The notes under the pieces are model-generated. The model searched no databases, was not told the origin of the DNA, and saw nothing but the letters and a program-made list of their open reading frames with translations. Shown one piece after another: positions 1 through 6,778 of a DNA stretch of 60,718 bases (positions are counted from its first letter, which is position 1; each line of letters begins with the position of its first letter). The translations under genes were made by a program, and so were the position numbers. Source of the DNA: an uncultured Megasphaera sp. (GTDB taxonomy: Bacteria; Bacillota; Negativicutes; Veillonellales; Megasphaeraceae); contig NZ_UQBH01000012.1 in NCBI RefSeq assembly GCF_900539295.1, positions 1-60,718 on the forward strand, given 5' to 3'.

Positions 1-50
1 GCCGAAAGTACTTGGGGGGAGGCCCCCTGGGAGGATAGGAAGCCGCTGAT
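1..50 (+). rRNA. rrf: 5S ribosomal RNA, 3' end (partial)
   Basis: The first bases match the 3' half of bacterial 5S rRNA: a CCGAAAGTA-like loop E strand, then a GGGGGGAGGCCCCC helix and GGGAGGATAGGA before the closing strand of the terminal stem. The 5' part lies outside the window. A strong intrinsic terminator follows at once, so an rRNA operon very probably ends here. The call rests on recognised 5S motifs, not on an alignment; the exact 3' end could shift by a few bases. Confidence 0.85.
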
Positions 51-55
51 TAAGC

Positions 56-97
56 GAAGAAGCACTAGCAAATGCTAGTGCTTCTTTTATTTTTCAT
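56..97 (+). terminator. rRNA operon terminator
   Basis: A near-perfect stem of about 14 bp (GAAGAAGCACTAGCA paired with TGCTAGTGCTTCTT) is followed by a T-rich tract. It sits just after the 5S rRNA and would end the rRNA transcript. Confidence 0.85.
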
Positions 98-110
98 ATA
101 ATAAAAGAAT

Positions 111-502
111 GACGGATGTCGAAGACGACCGGATTGCCCGTATCAGAACCATGGGTCAGCTTTTACGACGGATGCTGCAAGCGACTAGACAGAAGTAATC
201 TTACCCATGTAGCATCCCTTTAGAGGGAAGCCGAAGGCGACAAGTCTGAATCATTCTGACCAATCTGGTTTTTCCTGACGGGAGGCTACAGGCGACTAGA
301 TATAACCAATCTTGTTCATGCAGCATCTCGAAACGACGGATGTTGAAGACGACCAGACTGCCGCTGTCAGAACTATGTGGCAGCCCTTAATCAGGAATAC
401 GCAGGCAACTAGTCCCAATTATTCTTACCTATGAGGCTTCTTTAGAGATGGAAGCCTCAGGCGACCGGACTGCCGCTATCAGATCCTATAGCTTCTAAAA
501 AC
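111..502. repeat. Array of seven degenerate ~55-bp repeats
   Basis: Seven imperfect units start near 111, 167, 225, 277, 335, 393 and 448. Each opens with a GACGGATG/GGAAGCC-like block, then AGGCGAC(T/C)AG or AAGACGACC, then a CTGCCGCTATCAGAAC or AATCTTACC block, and ends near ATG(T/C)AGCATC..TTTAGA. Starts and ends of units are often complementary: GGATGCT at 170-176 with AGCATCC at 211-217, and GAGGCTTC at 433-440 with GAAGCCTC at 450-457. An RNA copy could therefore fold into a row of hairpins. No open reading frame runs through the array. Function is unknown. Confidence 0.7.
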
Positions 503-553
503 TCCCCGCACTCCTTTGGACTCTCTACGGAAAATTCTTTCTTAAACATAAAA

Positions 554-583
554 ACTGCCATCAGCCTAGCATCTGATGGCAGT
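554..583 (-). terminator. Terminator of the two-component operon
   Basis: A perfect 11-bp inverted repeat (ACTGCCATCAG / CTGATGGCAGT, 8-nt loop) lies 31 bp beyond the histidine kinase stop. Read on the minus strand, a T-rich stretch follows, as for an intrinsic terminator. Confidence 0.85.
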
Positions 584-614
584 ACGTCTTTCTTAATAAA
601 GTTGTTCTCTCTCC

Positions 615-2093
615 TTAAGGCCGCTTTCGTGTCGCTGTTTCACTGTCACTGCCAATTTCTTCATTGCCAGCCTTCAACGGGAAGATGACTGAAACTGTCG
701 TGCCTACATTTACCTTACTTTCCAGGGTGATTTCAGCTTTATTGGCTTTCGCGATGTACTGAGCAATGGACAGTCCCAGTCCCGACCCTCCGGTGTCCTT
801 CGTCCGCGATGAATCGACGCGATAAAATCGTTCAAATACGCGATTTAAATCCTTTTCCGGAATGCCGATGCCCGTATCGATGATGCGATAAGTTACTTGT
901 TTATCATCAGCTGTACAGGACAAGGTAATTTGCTTGCCTGAAGGCGTATACTTTATGGCATTATCGATAAAGATACGGAGCATTTGCTTGACGCTCCCCG
1001 GTTCGGCAATGATGACGGCCTCATCATTACCGGTAAGACGGATGTCATGTTCCTTGTCGATGAGGGAGACTTCGCTGTAAACCTCTTGCAGCAGGTGGGC
1101 CGTATTGATTTCTGAAAAGTGTTTGATAAGGGTTCCGCTGTTGGAACGGGCAAAGAAGAGCAGTCGTTCCGTGAGCTGCTTCATGTAATCCGTTTCTGAT
1201 TTTATGGCCGTAAGGCCTTCGTTGAGGACTGCCGGATCATTTTTTCCCCAGCGGTCGAGCAGATCGGCATACCCGGCGATGACTGTAATCGGAGTCCGAA
1301 GCTCATGGGAGGCATCGCTGATAAATTGCTGCTGCTTCTTGTAACCGTATTCGATACGGTCTAAGGCCTGGTTGATGGTGACGGCTAAATCGTGGAGCTC
1401 ATTTTTATTGTCTGACAGGGCAATTCGATTGTCGAGTCGATTGACTTCGATGGTTTTTACCGTATCATTGATCACTTTTAAAGGCGCCAGTGATTTTTTC
1501 ATGAGATACGTGCCGGTGACGATGGTCAGAACCAGACTGATAAGGATCGAGGCCAACAGTTGCTTGGATAATAAGGAGATGAAGTCTGTTTCCTTATCCG
1601 GCCGCTGTGAAAAGCGGAGGTAATAATTCATGCCCTCCTTGTTTGTCCAAAGGCGGTAATAGGAGAATTCGGAAGCTTCGTTGCCCTGGACCTGCGTCGG
1701 AAGGGGATTTTCCTCAGGCGTACTGATCGCATCGTCGATATAGCGGTCGCTGAGTTTTCGGACGACGTGGGTCGGGCCATTGTCGATGATGAGGTGGCCG
1801 GCGCCGTCATAAATCTGCAGATTCATCTGTGGCGGTATGTTGGCTTGGACGAAGATGGTAGTATCGACTTTGCCGTACGTATCTAAATAATGAACGGCGG
1901 CGGCTGCATTATCCATCAGTTGATCGCGCAAGGCGTTGTTCATGATATAATGAATGCTGGTAAGTGTAGCGACGGATACTGTCAGCAGGATGAAGAACAC
2001 GATTGCCGAATAGAGGAGGACCATCTTGGCAAAAATTGGCAGCGGTGCAATGAGAACCTGCCGTATAAGCCAGCGATTAATCTTCTGCCACAT
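615..2093 (-). CDS. Sensor histidine kinase, two-component system
   Basis: Membrane sensor kinase of 492 aa that would autophosphorylate on His and pass phosphate to the adjacent regulator. Visible parts are a membrane segment at about 24-46, an extracytoplasmic sensor of about 125 aa, a second membrane segment at about 180-198, a HAMP linker, a HisKA box with SHELRTP (His263), and a HATPase domain with the N box NAIKYTP and G boxes DTGIGIP and GGSGLGL. The start at 2093 (MWQK) is chosen over an upstream in-frame ATG because GGGGAG lies 6 bp before it and the longer form would read deep into the regulator gene. It overlaps the regulator by 17 bp, implying coupled translation. The architecture resembles ArlS/YkoH-type kinases. 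The stimulus is unknown. Confidence 0.93.
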   Translation of the reverse strand: MWQKINRWLIRQVLIAPLPIFAKMVLLYSAIVFFILLTVSVATLTSIHYIMNNALRDQLMDNAAAAVHYLDTYGKVDTTIFVQANIPPQMNLQIYDGAGHLIIDNGPTHVVRKLSDRYIDDAISTPEENPLPTQVQGNEASEFSYYRLWTNKEGMNYYLRFSQRPDKETDFISLLSKQLLASILISLVLTIVTGTYLMKKSLAPLKVINDTVKTIEVNRLDNRIALSDNKNELHDLAVTINQALDRIEYGYKKQQQFISDASHELRTPITVIAGYADLLDRWGKNDPAVLNEGLTAIKSETDYMKQLTERLLFFARSNSGTLIKHFSEINTAHLLQEVYSEVSLIDKEHDIRLTGNDEAVIIAEPGSVKQMLRIFIDNAIKYTPSGKQITLSCTADDKQVTYRIIDTGIGIPEKDLNRVFERFYRVDSSRTKDTGGSGLGLSIAQYIAKANKAEITLESKVNVGTTVSVIFPLKAGNEEIGSDSETATRKRP

Positions 2094-2757
2094 AGCCGAC
2101 TCCCCGAACCGTGCGGATATAGTTGCGGTAGTCAGGACCCAGTTTGCCGCGAAGATAACGGATATAGACGTCGACGATGTTGGTATCGCCGGCAAAATCA
2201 TATCCCCACACCTCTTCAAGAATACGTGACCGTGTCAAGACGATATTTTTATTGATGATCAGATAGACGAGGAGCTGAAATTCTGTCTTTGAAAATCTGA
2301 TTTTTCGGGGACCGATGACAGCTTCATGGCGGTCGACGAATACGGTCATTTCACGAAGATGGAGATATTTTTCCTGCTTTTCAAGCTGACGGCGTTCTCG
2401 GAGGAGGGCACGGATACGGGCAAAGAGCTCTTTGCTGTTAAACGGCTTGGTCAGGTAGTCGTTGGCTCCGCTGTCCAAGCTGTAGACCTTGGTTTCGATA
2501 TCATCCCTTGCAGACAACATCATGATCGGAACGTTCGACAACTCTCTCGTCCGTTTACAGATGCTCAGCCCGTCGATGTCGGGGAGCATGATATCGAGGA
2601 GTATGAGATCGAAGCGTTCCTGGCAGATGCGATCTAAGGCGGCAGCGCCGTTGTATTCAATCCCGCAGTCGTAGCCTTCGTGTTCCAGTTCCATCTGTAT
2701 GAACCGAGCGATTGGTTTTTCGTCTTCAACGATTAAAATGCTTGTGTTTCCAGGCAT
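2077..2757 (-). CDS. OmpR/PhoB-family response regulator
   Basis: DNA-binding response regulator of 226 aa, partner of the overlapping sensor kinase. The receiver domain spans about 5-120, with acidic pocket ED at 11-12, phospho-acceptor Asp55 in LLDIMLPD, and the conserved Lys104 in LTKPF. A winged-helix output domain spans about 130-225 and ends with the typical RTVRGVGY hairpin. The start at 2757 is set by GGAGG 8 bp upstream; a longer in-frame start at 2847 lacks such a site and would remove the promoter. Paired direct repeats with 11-bp period upstream (2883-2919) fit the binding mode of this family and suggest autoregulation. Its regulon cannot be told from sequence. Confidence 0.94.
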   Translation of the reverse strand: MPGNTSILIVEDEKPIARFIQMELEHEGYDCGIEYNGAAALDRICQERFDLILLDIMLPDIDGLSICKRTRELSNVPIMMLSARDDIETKVYSLDSGANDYLTKPFNSKELFARIRALLRERRQLEKQEKYLHLREMTVFVDRHEAVIGPRKIRFSKTEFQLLVYLIINKNIVLTRSRILEEVWGYDFAGDTNIVDVYIRYLRGKLGPDYRNYIRTVRGVGYVAED

Positions 2758-2811
2758 ATAAAAACCTCCGATCAAAAGTAGTTTTACACCCCGTTTACTT
2801 ATATACTTTCT

Positions 2812-2817
2812 ATTATA
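2812..2817 (-). promoter_or_regulatory. Probable -10 of the two-component operon promoter
   Basis: Reads TATAAT on the minus strand, 55 bp upstream of the regulator ATG. A weak TACAAA lies 17 bp further upstream as a possible -35; the poor -35 would suit an activated promoter. Confidence 0.5.
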
Positions 2818-2882
2818 ACGTATATCCTCTCGCTTTTGTACCATCACCTTATGTCTTTTTTGTATCGCTCACCTGGACATTA

Positions 2883-2919
2883 TCACAAAAAAGTCACAAC
2901 GATTTAATCTCTTTTTAAT
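2883..2919. promoter_or_regulatory. Paired 11-bp-period direct repeats, candidate response-regulator sites
   Basis: TCACAA-N5-TCACAA (2883-2899) is followed by TTTAAT-N5-TTTAAT (2903-2919). Hexamers repeated every 11 bp are the usual layout for OmpR/PhoB-type dimers. The block lies between the divergent promoters of the two-component operon and the candidate small RNA, ending about 10 bp before the latter's -35 hexamer. Confidence 0.5.
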
Positions 2920-2928
2920 GTTTAGGCA

Positions 2929-2956
2929 TTTACTTTTTCCGAGAACCTGTTATGAT
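2929..2956 (+). promoter_or_regulatory. Promoter of candidate small RNA
   Basis: TTTACT (2929-2934), a 16-bp spacer and TATGAT (2951-2956) form a sigma-A-like promoter. Transcription would start near 2963, upstream of a region with no reading frame that ends in a strong terminator. Confidence 0.55.
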
Positions 2957-2962
2957 AGTAAG

Positions 2963-3116
2963 TGTAGAAGAGATCATCTACGAGACGTTGGAGATTTAAG
3001 TTTGTTCATTACACCCCTCGAACACCCCTATCTTATTTCTTCAACTGCTGAGATATTGTCTTCCCCCGATGATATCTTGCAATAAGAAAAAGCCGGCCCC
3101 CCTCGCCGGCTTTTTT
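2963..3116 (+). ncRNA. Candidate trans-acting small RNA with C-rich motifs
   Basis: A stretch of about 150 nt lies between a promoter (2929-2956) and an intrinsic terminator (3087-3116) and holds no plausible coding sequence with a ribosome site. A 5' hairpin is formed by GTAGA/TCTAC (about 2964-2981). ACACCCCT then occurs twice (3011-3018, 3022-3029). A hairpin AGATAT/ATATCT (3051-3077) displays TCTTCCCCC in its loop, and the terminator loop is CCCCCCTC. In Firmicutes, C-rich single-stranded motifs often pair with Shine-Dalgarno sequences, so translational repression is the natural guess. Transcription has not been shown, and no known family was recognised. Confidence 0.55.
3087..3116 (+). 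terminator. Terminator of candidate small RNA
   Basis: AAAAAGCCGGC and GCCGGCTTTTTT pair around a C-rich loop. No protein gene on the plus strand precedes it, which is the main reason to suspect a small RNA upstream. Confidence 0.88.
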
Positions 3117-3229
3117 CTATAGATGCAATGATGATGGAGGACTATGATTTTGAATAAATTTTGAGAAAAATATTTTGTGTTATGTCAAAAACCTAGGAAA
3201 TACCTATATCTTCACCCTTTCGGTATTCA

Positions 3230-3258
3230 TTGACAAGTTTTGGTATTCGTGCAATAAT
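3230..3258 (+). promoter_or_regulatory. Ferredoxin promoter
   Basis: Consensus TTGACA (3230-3235), a 17-bp spacer and AATAAT (3253-3258), about 50 bp before the ferredoxin start. Likely constitutive and strong. Confidence 0.75.
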
Positions 3259-3310
3259 GAAACAGACGACGGGGGTTACCCCCGAACATTGATGTTGGGA
3301 GGTGAAAAAT

Positions 3311-3475
3311 ATGCATGTTATTTCCGATGAATGCGTAAAATGCGGCGCTTGCGCTAGCACCTGTCCTACGGGCGCTATCGAAGAAGGCGAAACGAAATAC
3401 GTTGTAACTGATTCCTGCATCGATTGCGGCGCTTGTGAATCCGCTTGTCCTACCGGCGCAATTTCTGCTGAATAA
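3311..3475 (+). CDS. 2[4Fe-4S] ferredoxin
   Basis: Small electron carrier of 54 aa, the clostridial type used with pyruvate:ferredoxin oxidoreductase, hydrogenases and Rnf in anaerobes. Two CxxCxxCxxxCP motifs are intact: cysteines at 8, 11, 14, 18 and at 37, 40, 43, 47. Length matches the classical 54-56 aa family. GGGAGGTG lies 7 bp before the ATG, and the gene has its own consensus promoter and terminator, so it is monocistronic and probably highly expressed. Its substrates cannot be named from this window. Confidence 0.95.
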   Translation: MHVISDECVKCGACASTCPTGAIEEGETKYVVTDSCIDCGACESACPTGAISAE

Positions 3476-3496
3476 TTGCCAGGGCAATTCAATAAG

Positions 3497-3529
3497 AAAA
3501 GAGACATGTATTGGCATGTCTCTTTTTTT
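3497..3529 (+). terminator. Ferredoxin terminator
   Basis: AAAAGAGACATG pairs with CATGTCTCTTTT around a 6-nt loop, followed by a run of T. Confidence 0.9.
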
Positions 3530-3530
3530 A

Positions 3531-3560
3531 TTGAATTTTATCGGCGTCGTATGATAGAAT
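3531..3560 (+). promoter_or_regulatory. lspA operon promoter
   Basis: TTGAAT (3531-3536), an 18-bp spacer and TAGAAT (3555-3560) lie directly after the ferredoxin terminator and about 38 bp before lspA. Confidence 0.55.
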
Positions 3561-3597
3561 AAAGTGATTGTAAGTTACATAGTAGGAGGAATTTACC

Positions 3598-4035
3598 TTG
3601 TATGTGTTAGGCATTGCCTTGGCCGTAGCCGTTGTCGACCAGCTCACGAAGTTTGTTGTACAGCAGGAAATGGTGCTTCATGAATCCATTCCGGTTATTC
3701 CGGGATTTTTTCATATTACCTATATTTTGAATAAAGGCGCTGCTTTTGGTATTTTAGAACATCAACAGTGGCTTTTTTTAATTATCGCCCTTATTTTATT
3801 CCTTTTATACGGTGTTTTTCGAAAAAAAATGCCGACAACGCCTCTGGTCAGCGGGGGAGCCGGCTTGCTTTTGGGAGGCGCTTTGGGTAATGCCATTGAC
3901 CGGACCTTTGTCGGTGCGGTGACGGATTTCTTTGATTTTAGAATCTGGCCGGTGTTTAATGTCGCCGATATCGGCATCGTCGTCGGCGTCGCATTGCTAT
4001 TGTGGTATAGTTGGACCCATCTTTCGGATAAATGA
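3598..4035 (+). CDS. lspA: Lipoprotein signal peptidase (SPase II)
   Basis: Inner-membrane aspartyl protease (A8 family) that removes the signal peptide of prolipoproteins after Lgt has added diacylglycerol. It has 145 aa with four predicted membrane segments, slightly short for the family. The catalytic aspartates are Asp101 in GNAIDR and Asp124 in FNVADIG, with the N/D-rich GGALGNA motif before them. The start is TTG at 3598, backed by AGGAGGA 8 bp upstream; no closer ATG fits. It heads a lspA-rluD-pyrR unit, a common Firmicutes order. A substrate in this window is the OmpH-like lipoprotein at 37.7 kb. Confidence 0.95.
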   Translation: MYVLGIALAVAVVDQLTKFVVQQEMVLHESIPVIPGFFHITYILNKGAAFGILEHQQWLFLIIALILFLLYGVFRKKMPTTPLVSGGAGLLLGGALGNAIDRTFVGAVTDFFDFRIWPVFNVADIGIVVGVALLLWYSWTHLSDK

Positions 4036-4045
4036 GGTTGAAGAT

Positions 4046-4963
4046 ATGGAAAATAAGGTATTGGTTGTTACAGAAGAAGAAAAGGGGAAACGCCTTGACG
4101 TCTATTTGACGGCGGCCTTGGACGTTTCACGAAGTTATGCTCAGCAGCTCATTCAGGGATCGGATGTTGTTGTAAATGATAAGCCGGCAAAGGCTAATTA
4201 TCGGGTGAATACGGACGATGTCGTTCAGGTCCGGTTAGAGGTGCAGGAAGAGTATAATGTTGAGCCGGAAAATATCCCTCTCGATGTCGTCTATGAAGAT
4301 AAGGACATCATCGTCGTCAATAAGGCACGAGGCATGGTCGTTCATCCGGCAGCCGGAAATTTTGACGGGACGTTGGTCAATGCGCTGCTCTATCATTGTC
4401 AGGGAGAGCTGTCGGGGATCAACGGCGTTATCCGGCCGGGTATCGTTCACCGCTTGGATAAGGATACGTCCGGCGTCATGGTCGCCGCGAAGACCGATGA
4501 GGCACATAAATGCCTGGCAGAACAGATCAAGGCCCATTCGGCTCATCGAACCTACTGGGCCCTGGTACACGGCAATATCTCGGAAGAAAAGGGCGTCATC
4601 GATGCGCCTATCGGAAGACATCCGAAAGATCGGATTCGAATGGCCGTAACCTTTAAAGGCGGCCGCGATGCCGTTACTCATTTCCGGGTCCTTAAGCGGT
4701 ATGGTGAGTATACTTGGGTTGAATGTAAACTGGAGACGGGCCGGACGCATCAAATTCGTGTCCACATGGCCTATATTCATCATCCCGTCGTAAACGACCC
4801 CTTATACGGCTATAAGAAAGATGATTTTCCCATTGACGGTCAGGCACTCCATTCCCATTCACTTGACTTGGTCCATCCCATTACCAAGCAGTTGATGCAC
4901 TTTGAAGCGCCGGCACCGGCAGATTTTCTCGACTGCCTGAAGCGGGCGGAACAGAAGGAGTGA
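4046..4963 (+). CDS. rluD: RluD/RluA-family 23S rRNA pseudouridine synthase
   Basis: RNA pseudouridine synthase of 305 aa. An N-terminal S4 RNA-binding domain (about 13-75) precedes the catalytic domain (about 85-300). The catalytic Asp138 lies in HRLDKDTSG, and the GRTHQIRVH motif is present near residue 230. The start ATG at 4046 follows lspA by 10 bp and has a weak GAGGTTG site; an in-frame ATG at 3932 inside lspA is rejected. By position (lspA-rluD-pyrR) it corresponds to ylyB of Bacillus, whose exact rRNA targets are inferred from family membership only. Confidence 0.92.
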   Translation: MENKVLVVTEEEKGKRLDVYLTAALDVSRSYAQQLIQGSDVVVNDKPAKANYRVNTDDVVQVRLEVQEEYNVEPENIPLDVVYEDKDIIVVNKARGMVVHPAAGNFDGTLVNALLYHCQGELSGINGVIRPGIVHRLDKDTSGVMVAAKTDEAHKCLAEQIKAHSAHRTYWALVHGNISEEKGVIDAPIGRHPKDRIRMAVTFKGGRDAVTHFRVLKRYGEYTWVECKLETGRTHQIRVHMAYIHHPVVNDPLYGYKKDDFPIDGQALHSHSLDLVHPITKQLMHFEAPAPADFLDCLKRAEQKE

Positions 4964-4969
4964 CAGTTG

Positions 4970-5518
4970 ATGAGTCGTACGTGGAAAGAAAAGACACTGC
5001 TCATGGACGAAAAAGCGATGGGGCGGGCTATTCGCCGCATTGCCCATGAAATTATTGAACATAATAAGGGGCTTGACCGAACGATATTGGTCGGCATCCA
5101 TACCCGCGGCGTTCCCTTAGCGAAGCGGCTGGGGCAGGAGCTGGAAGCCATAGAAGGGCGAAAAGTTCCGGTCTATGACTTGGACATTTCGGCTTACCGC
5201 GATGATGACCGCAAGAATCCCATTGCTATTACGGACGCCGGCAAGTTCGATGCTGACGGCAAGACCGTCGTCCTCGTCGATGACGTCTTGTTTACCGGCC
5301 GAACGGTCCGGTCGGCACTGAATGCGATTATGGAATTGGGGCGTCCGCAGTTCATTGAACTGGCCGTACTCGTCGACAGAGGCCATCGGGAACTGCCGAT
5401 TCGGGCCGATTACGTCGGTAAAAATGTACCGACGTCGCGGAAAGAAGACGTTGCCGTCCAGCTGAAAGAAACGGACCGGCAGGATCGCGTTATCCTGAGG
5501 GAAGTGACAGTGCAATAA
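4970..5518 (+). CDS. pyrR: PyrR, pyrimidine attenuation regulator / uracil phosphoribosyltransferase
   Basis: PyrR family protein of 182 aa. In Firmicutes it binds pyr mRNA leaders in response to UMP/UTP and has weak uracil phosphoribosyltransferase activity. The PRPP-binding signature VVLVDDVLFTGRT lies at about 98-110. ATG at 4970 is preferred over the TTG immediately before it because AAGGAG lies 9 bp upstream. The gene follows rluD by 6 bp. In Bacillus pyrR heads the pyr operon; here a terminator follows and no other pyr gene is in the window, so any regulatory action would be in trans. Confidence 0.94.
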   Translation: MSRTWKEKTLLMDEKAMGRAIRRIAHEIIEHNKGLDRTILVGIHTRGVPLAKRLGQELEAIEGRKVPVYDLDISAYRDDDRKNPIAITDAGKFDADGKTVVLVDDVLFTGRTVRSALNAIMELGRPQFIELAVLVDRGHRELPIRADYVGKNVPTSRKEDVAVQLKETDRQDRVILREVTVQ

Positions 5519-5521
5519 CCC

Positions 5522-5549
5522 GACTGCTGCTTTGTGCGGCAGTCTTTTT
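5522..5549 (+). terminator. Terminator after pyrR
   Basis: GACTGC pairs with GCAGTC across an 11-nt loop, followed by TTTTT. Confidence 0.75.
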
Positions 5550-5628
5550 CATTGATTTCACTTTTGTTTATTGCTATACTTAAAGAAAAACATACGTTTT
5601 GCTATAGATTCAGGAAGAAGGGGTTGTG

Positions 5629-5745
5629 ATGAAAAAGATTTTAAATGATGCCAATAACGTTGAAGATGAAATGATTCGGGGCCTGGTCGAGTCGGCCCCG
5701 AAAATGCTTCGTAAGAATCCAGCTGTGATAGGAAGTTGTAATTAG
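5629..5745 (+). pseudogene. Remnant of dihydroxyacetone kinase subunit DhaK (N-terminus only)
   Basis: A 38-codon reading frame with a good ribosome site (AAGAAGGGG) and a -10-like TATACT at 5575-5580. Its start, MKKILNDANNVEDEMIRGL, resembles the beginning of DhaK proteins (MKKxINDxxNVVDEMLEGL type). It stops after NPAVIGSCN, well before the GGGSGHEP substrate-binding motif, so it cannot encode a kinase. The following hydrolase ATG begins 6 bp after the stop. I read it as a deletion scar of a dha operon whose promoter and ribosome site survive. A short leader peptide is the alternative; similarity was judged by memory of the family. Confidence 0.65.
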
Positions 5746-5750
5746 CCACG

Positions 5751-6704
5751 ATGAAACGATTTTTTAAACGACTGTTCCTCAGTCTTATGTGTCTGGCCGT
5801 CATTGCTGTCGGTGCCGGGCTGTATATCGGCAACATGGCCTATGAAGAGTTTTATGACGCCCCCTGGGATCAGATTTTGGGGATTGAAAATCACAGCCGT
5901 GACGTATCGACGATTCGTCAGTGGGAACGGGACCGGGACTGGGAACCGGTCCGGGTTAACGCCACGGATGGAAAGATTCTGCGAGGGACCTATATTGAAA
6001 ACCGCCGCGATTCCCACAAAACGGTTATCCTCCTCCACGGTTTGTACCAAAATAGAACGATGTGTCTTCCTTACATGGACGAATACCGCCGCTTGGGCTA
6101 TAACATCCTGCTCATCGACTTGCGGGGACACGGCGAAAGTGAAGGCGACCATACGGAATGGGGGATAAGTGAAGTCGATGACTTACTGATGTGGTGTCAG
6201 TGGCTGCAAAACCGCGACCCGCAGATGACCATCGGCCTTCACGGTATTTCTCTCGGCGCGTCGATGGCTTTATTGTATGCCGGCAGTGAGTACGGTAAGG
6301 ATTTGTCCTTTGTCGTCGCTGACAGTGCCTATGGCAACATCATTTCTCTCGGTCGGGAAAAATTATGGCAGGCCGTCGGTGACAAGCGGGCCATTTGGGG
6401 TTATGACCTCTTAGATCCCTTCTTCCAAGCAGCCATGTTCTACCATACTCATAAAATGGTGTCATCCTTGGAACCGGCTCAGGCTGTAAAGCGGATGAAA
6501 GTTCCGGTGCTTTTCCTTCACGGCAGTGACGACGCCTTAGTTCCGGTCAAGACGGCGGAAAGTTTGTATGATAATTGTACAAGCCCTAAAAAAGAAATCC
6601 ATATTTTTGAAGGGTCGGCCCATGCCGTCGGCATTGAGACGAACCGAAACGAATACATGCGAGTCTTGGGCCAATTCTTAGAAGAAGATGCTGGTTCAGT
6701 ATAA
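5751..6704 (+). CDS. Membrane-anchored alpha/beta hydrolase
   Basis: Serine hydrolase fold protein of 317 aa with an N-terminal signal anchor (about 8-28), so the domain probably faces the periplasm. The oxyanion region is LLHGLYQN, the nucleophile Ser167 sits in GISLGAS, the acid is Asp260 or Asp261 in HGSDDAL, and His291 lies in GSAHAVG. It resembles the YqkD-like hydrolases of Firmicutes; the substrate is unknown. No strong Shine-Dalgarno precedes the ATG (only AGGAAG about 15 bp away), so expression may depend on translation of the dhaK stub ending 6 bp upstream. Confidence 0.85.
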   Translation: MKRFFKRLFLSLMCLAVIAVGAGLYIGNMAYEEFYDAPWDQILGIENHSRDVSTIRQWERDRDWEPVRVNATDGKILRGTYIENRRDSHKTVILLHGLYQNRTMCLPYMDEYRRLGYNILLIDLRGHGESEGDHTEWGISEVDDLLMWCQWLQNRDPQMTIGLHGISLGASMALLYAGSEYGKDLSFVVADSAYGNIISLGREKLWQAVGDKRAIWGYDLLDPFFQAAMFYHTHKMVSSLEPAQAVKRMKVPVLFLHGSDDALVPVKTAESLYDNCTSPKKEIHIFEGSAHAVGIETNRNEYMRVLGQFLEEDAGSV

Positions 6705-6734
6705 AAAAAGTCTAGTCCTATGCATTTCCGATAC

Positions 6735-6763
6735 TTGACTATTCTTTCATACCCGACTATTAT
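6735..6763 (+). promoter_or_regulatory. nrdJ promoter
   Basis: TTGACT (6735-6740), a 17-bp spacer and TATTAT (6758-6763), about 80 bp upstream of the ribonucleotide reductase start. Confidence 0.7.
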
Positions 6764-6778
6764 TAGTATAGTACATTT

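Noticed and set aside
111..502. CRISPR array
   Set aside because: Units are imperfect over their whole length, there are no invariant repeats separated by unique spacers, and no cas genes are present.
615..2219. Histidine kinase beginning at 2219
   Set aside because: The added 42 residues read through the end of the regulator gene and have no ribosome site; MWQK at 2093 does.
2963..3116. 6S RNA or signal recognition particle RNA
   Set aside because: The ends do not pair into a rod and no SRP GGAA/GCA loop motif is seen; the locus at 45178-45373 fits 6S far better.
3193..3517. Minus-strand frames of about 100 codons opposite the ferredoxin gene
   Set aside because: They are antisense to a complete ferredoxin with its own promoter, ribosome site and terminator.
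3932..4045. Longer rluD start inside lspA
   Set aside because: It would add 38 residues without S4-domain character and overlap lspA by more than 100 bp; the ATG at 4046 gives the normal N-terminus.
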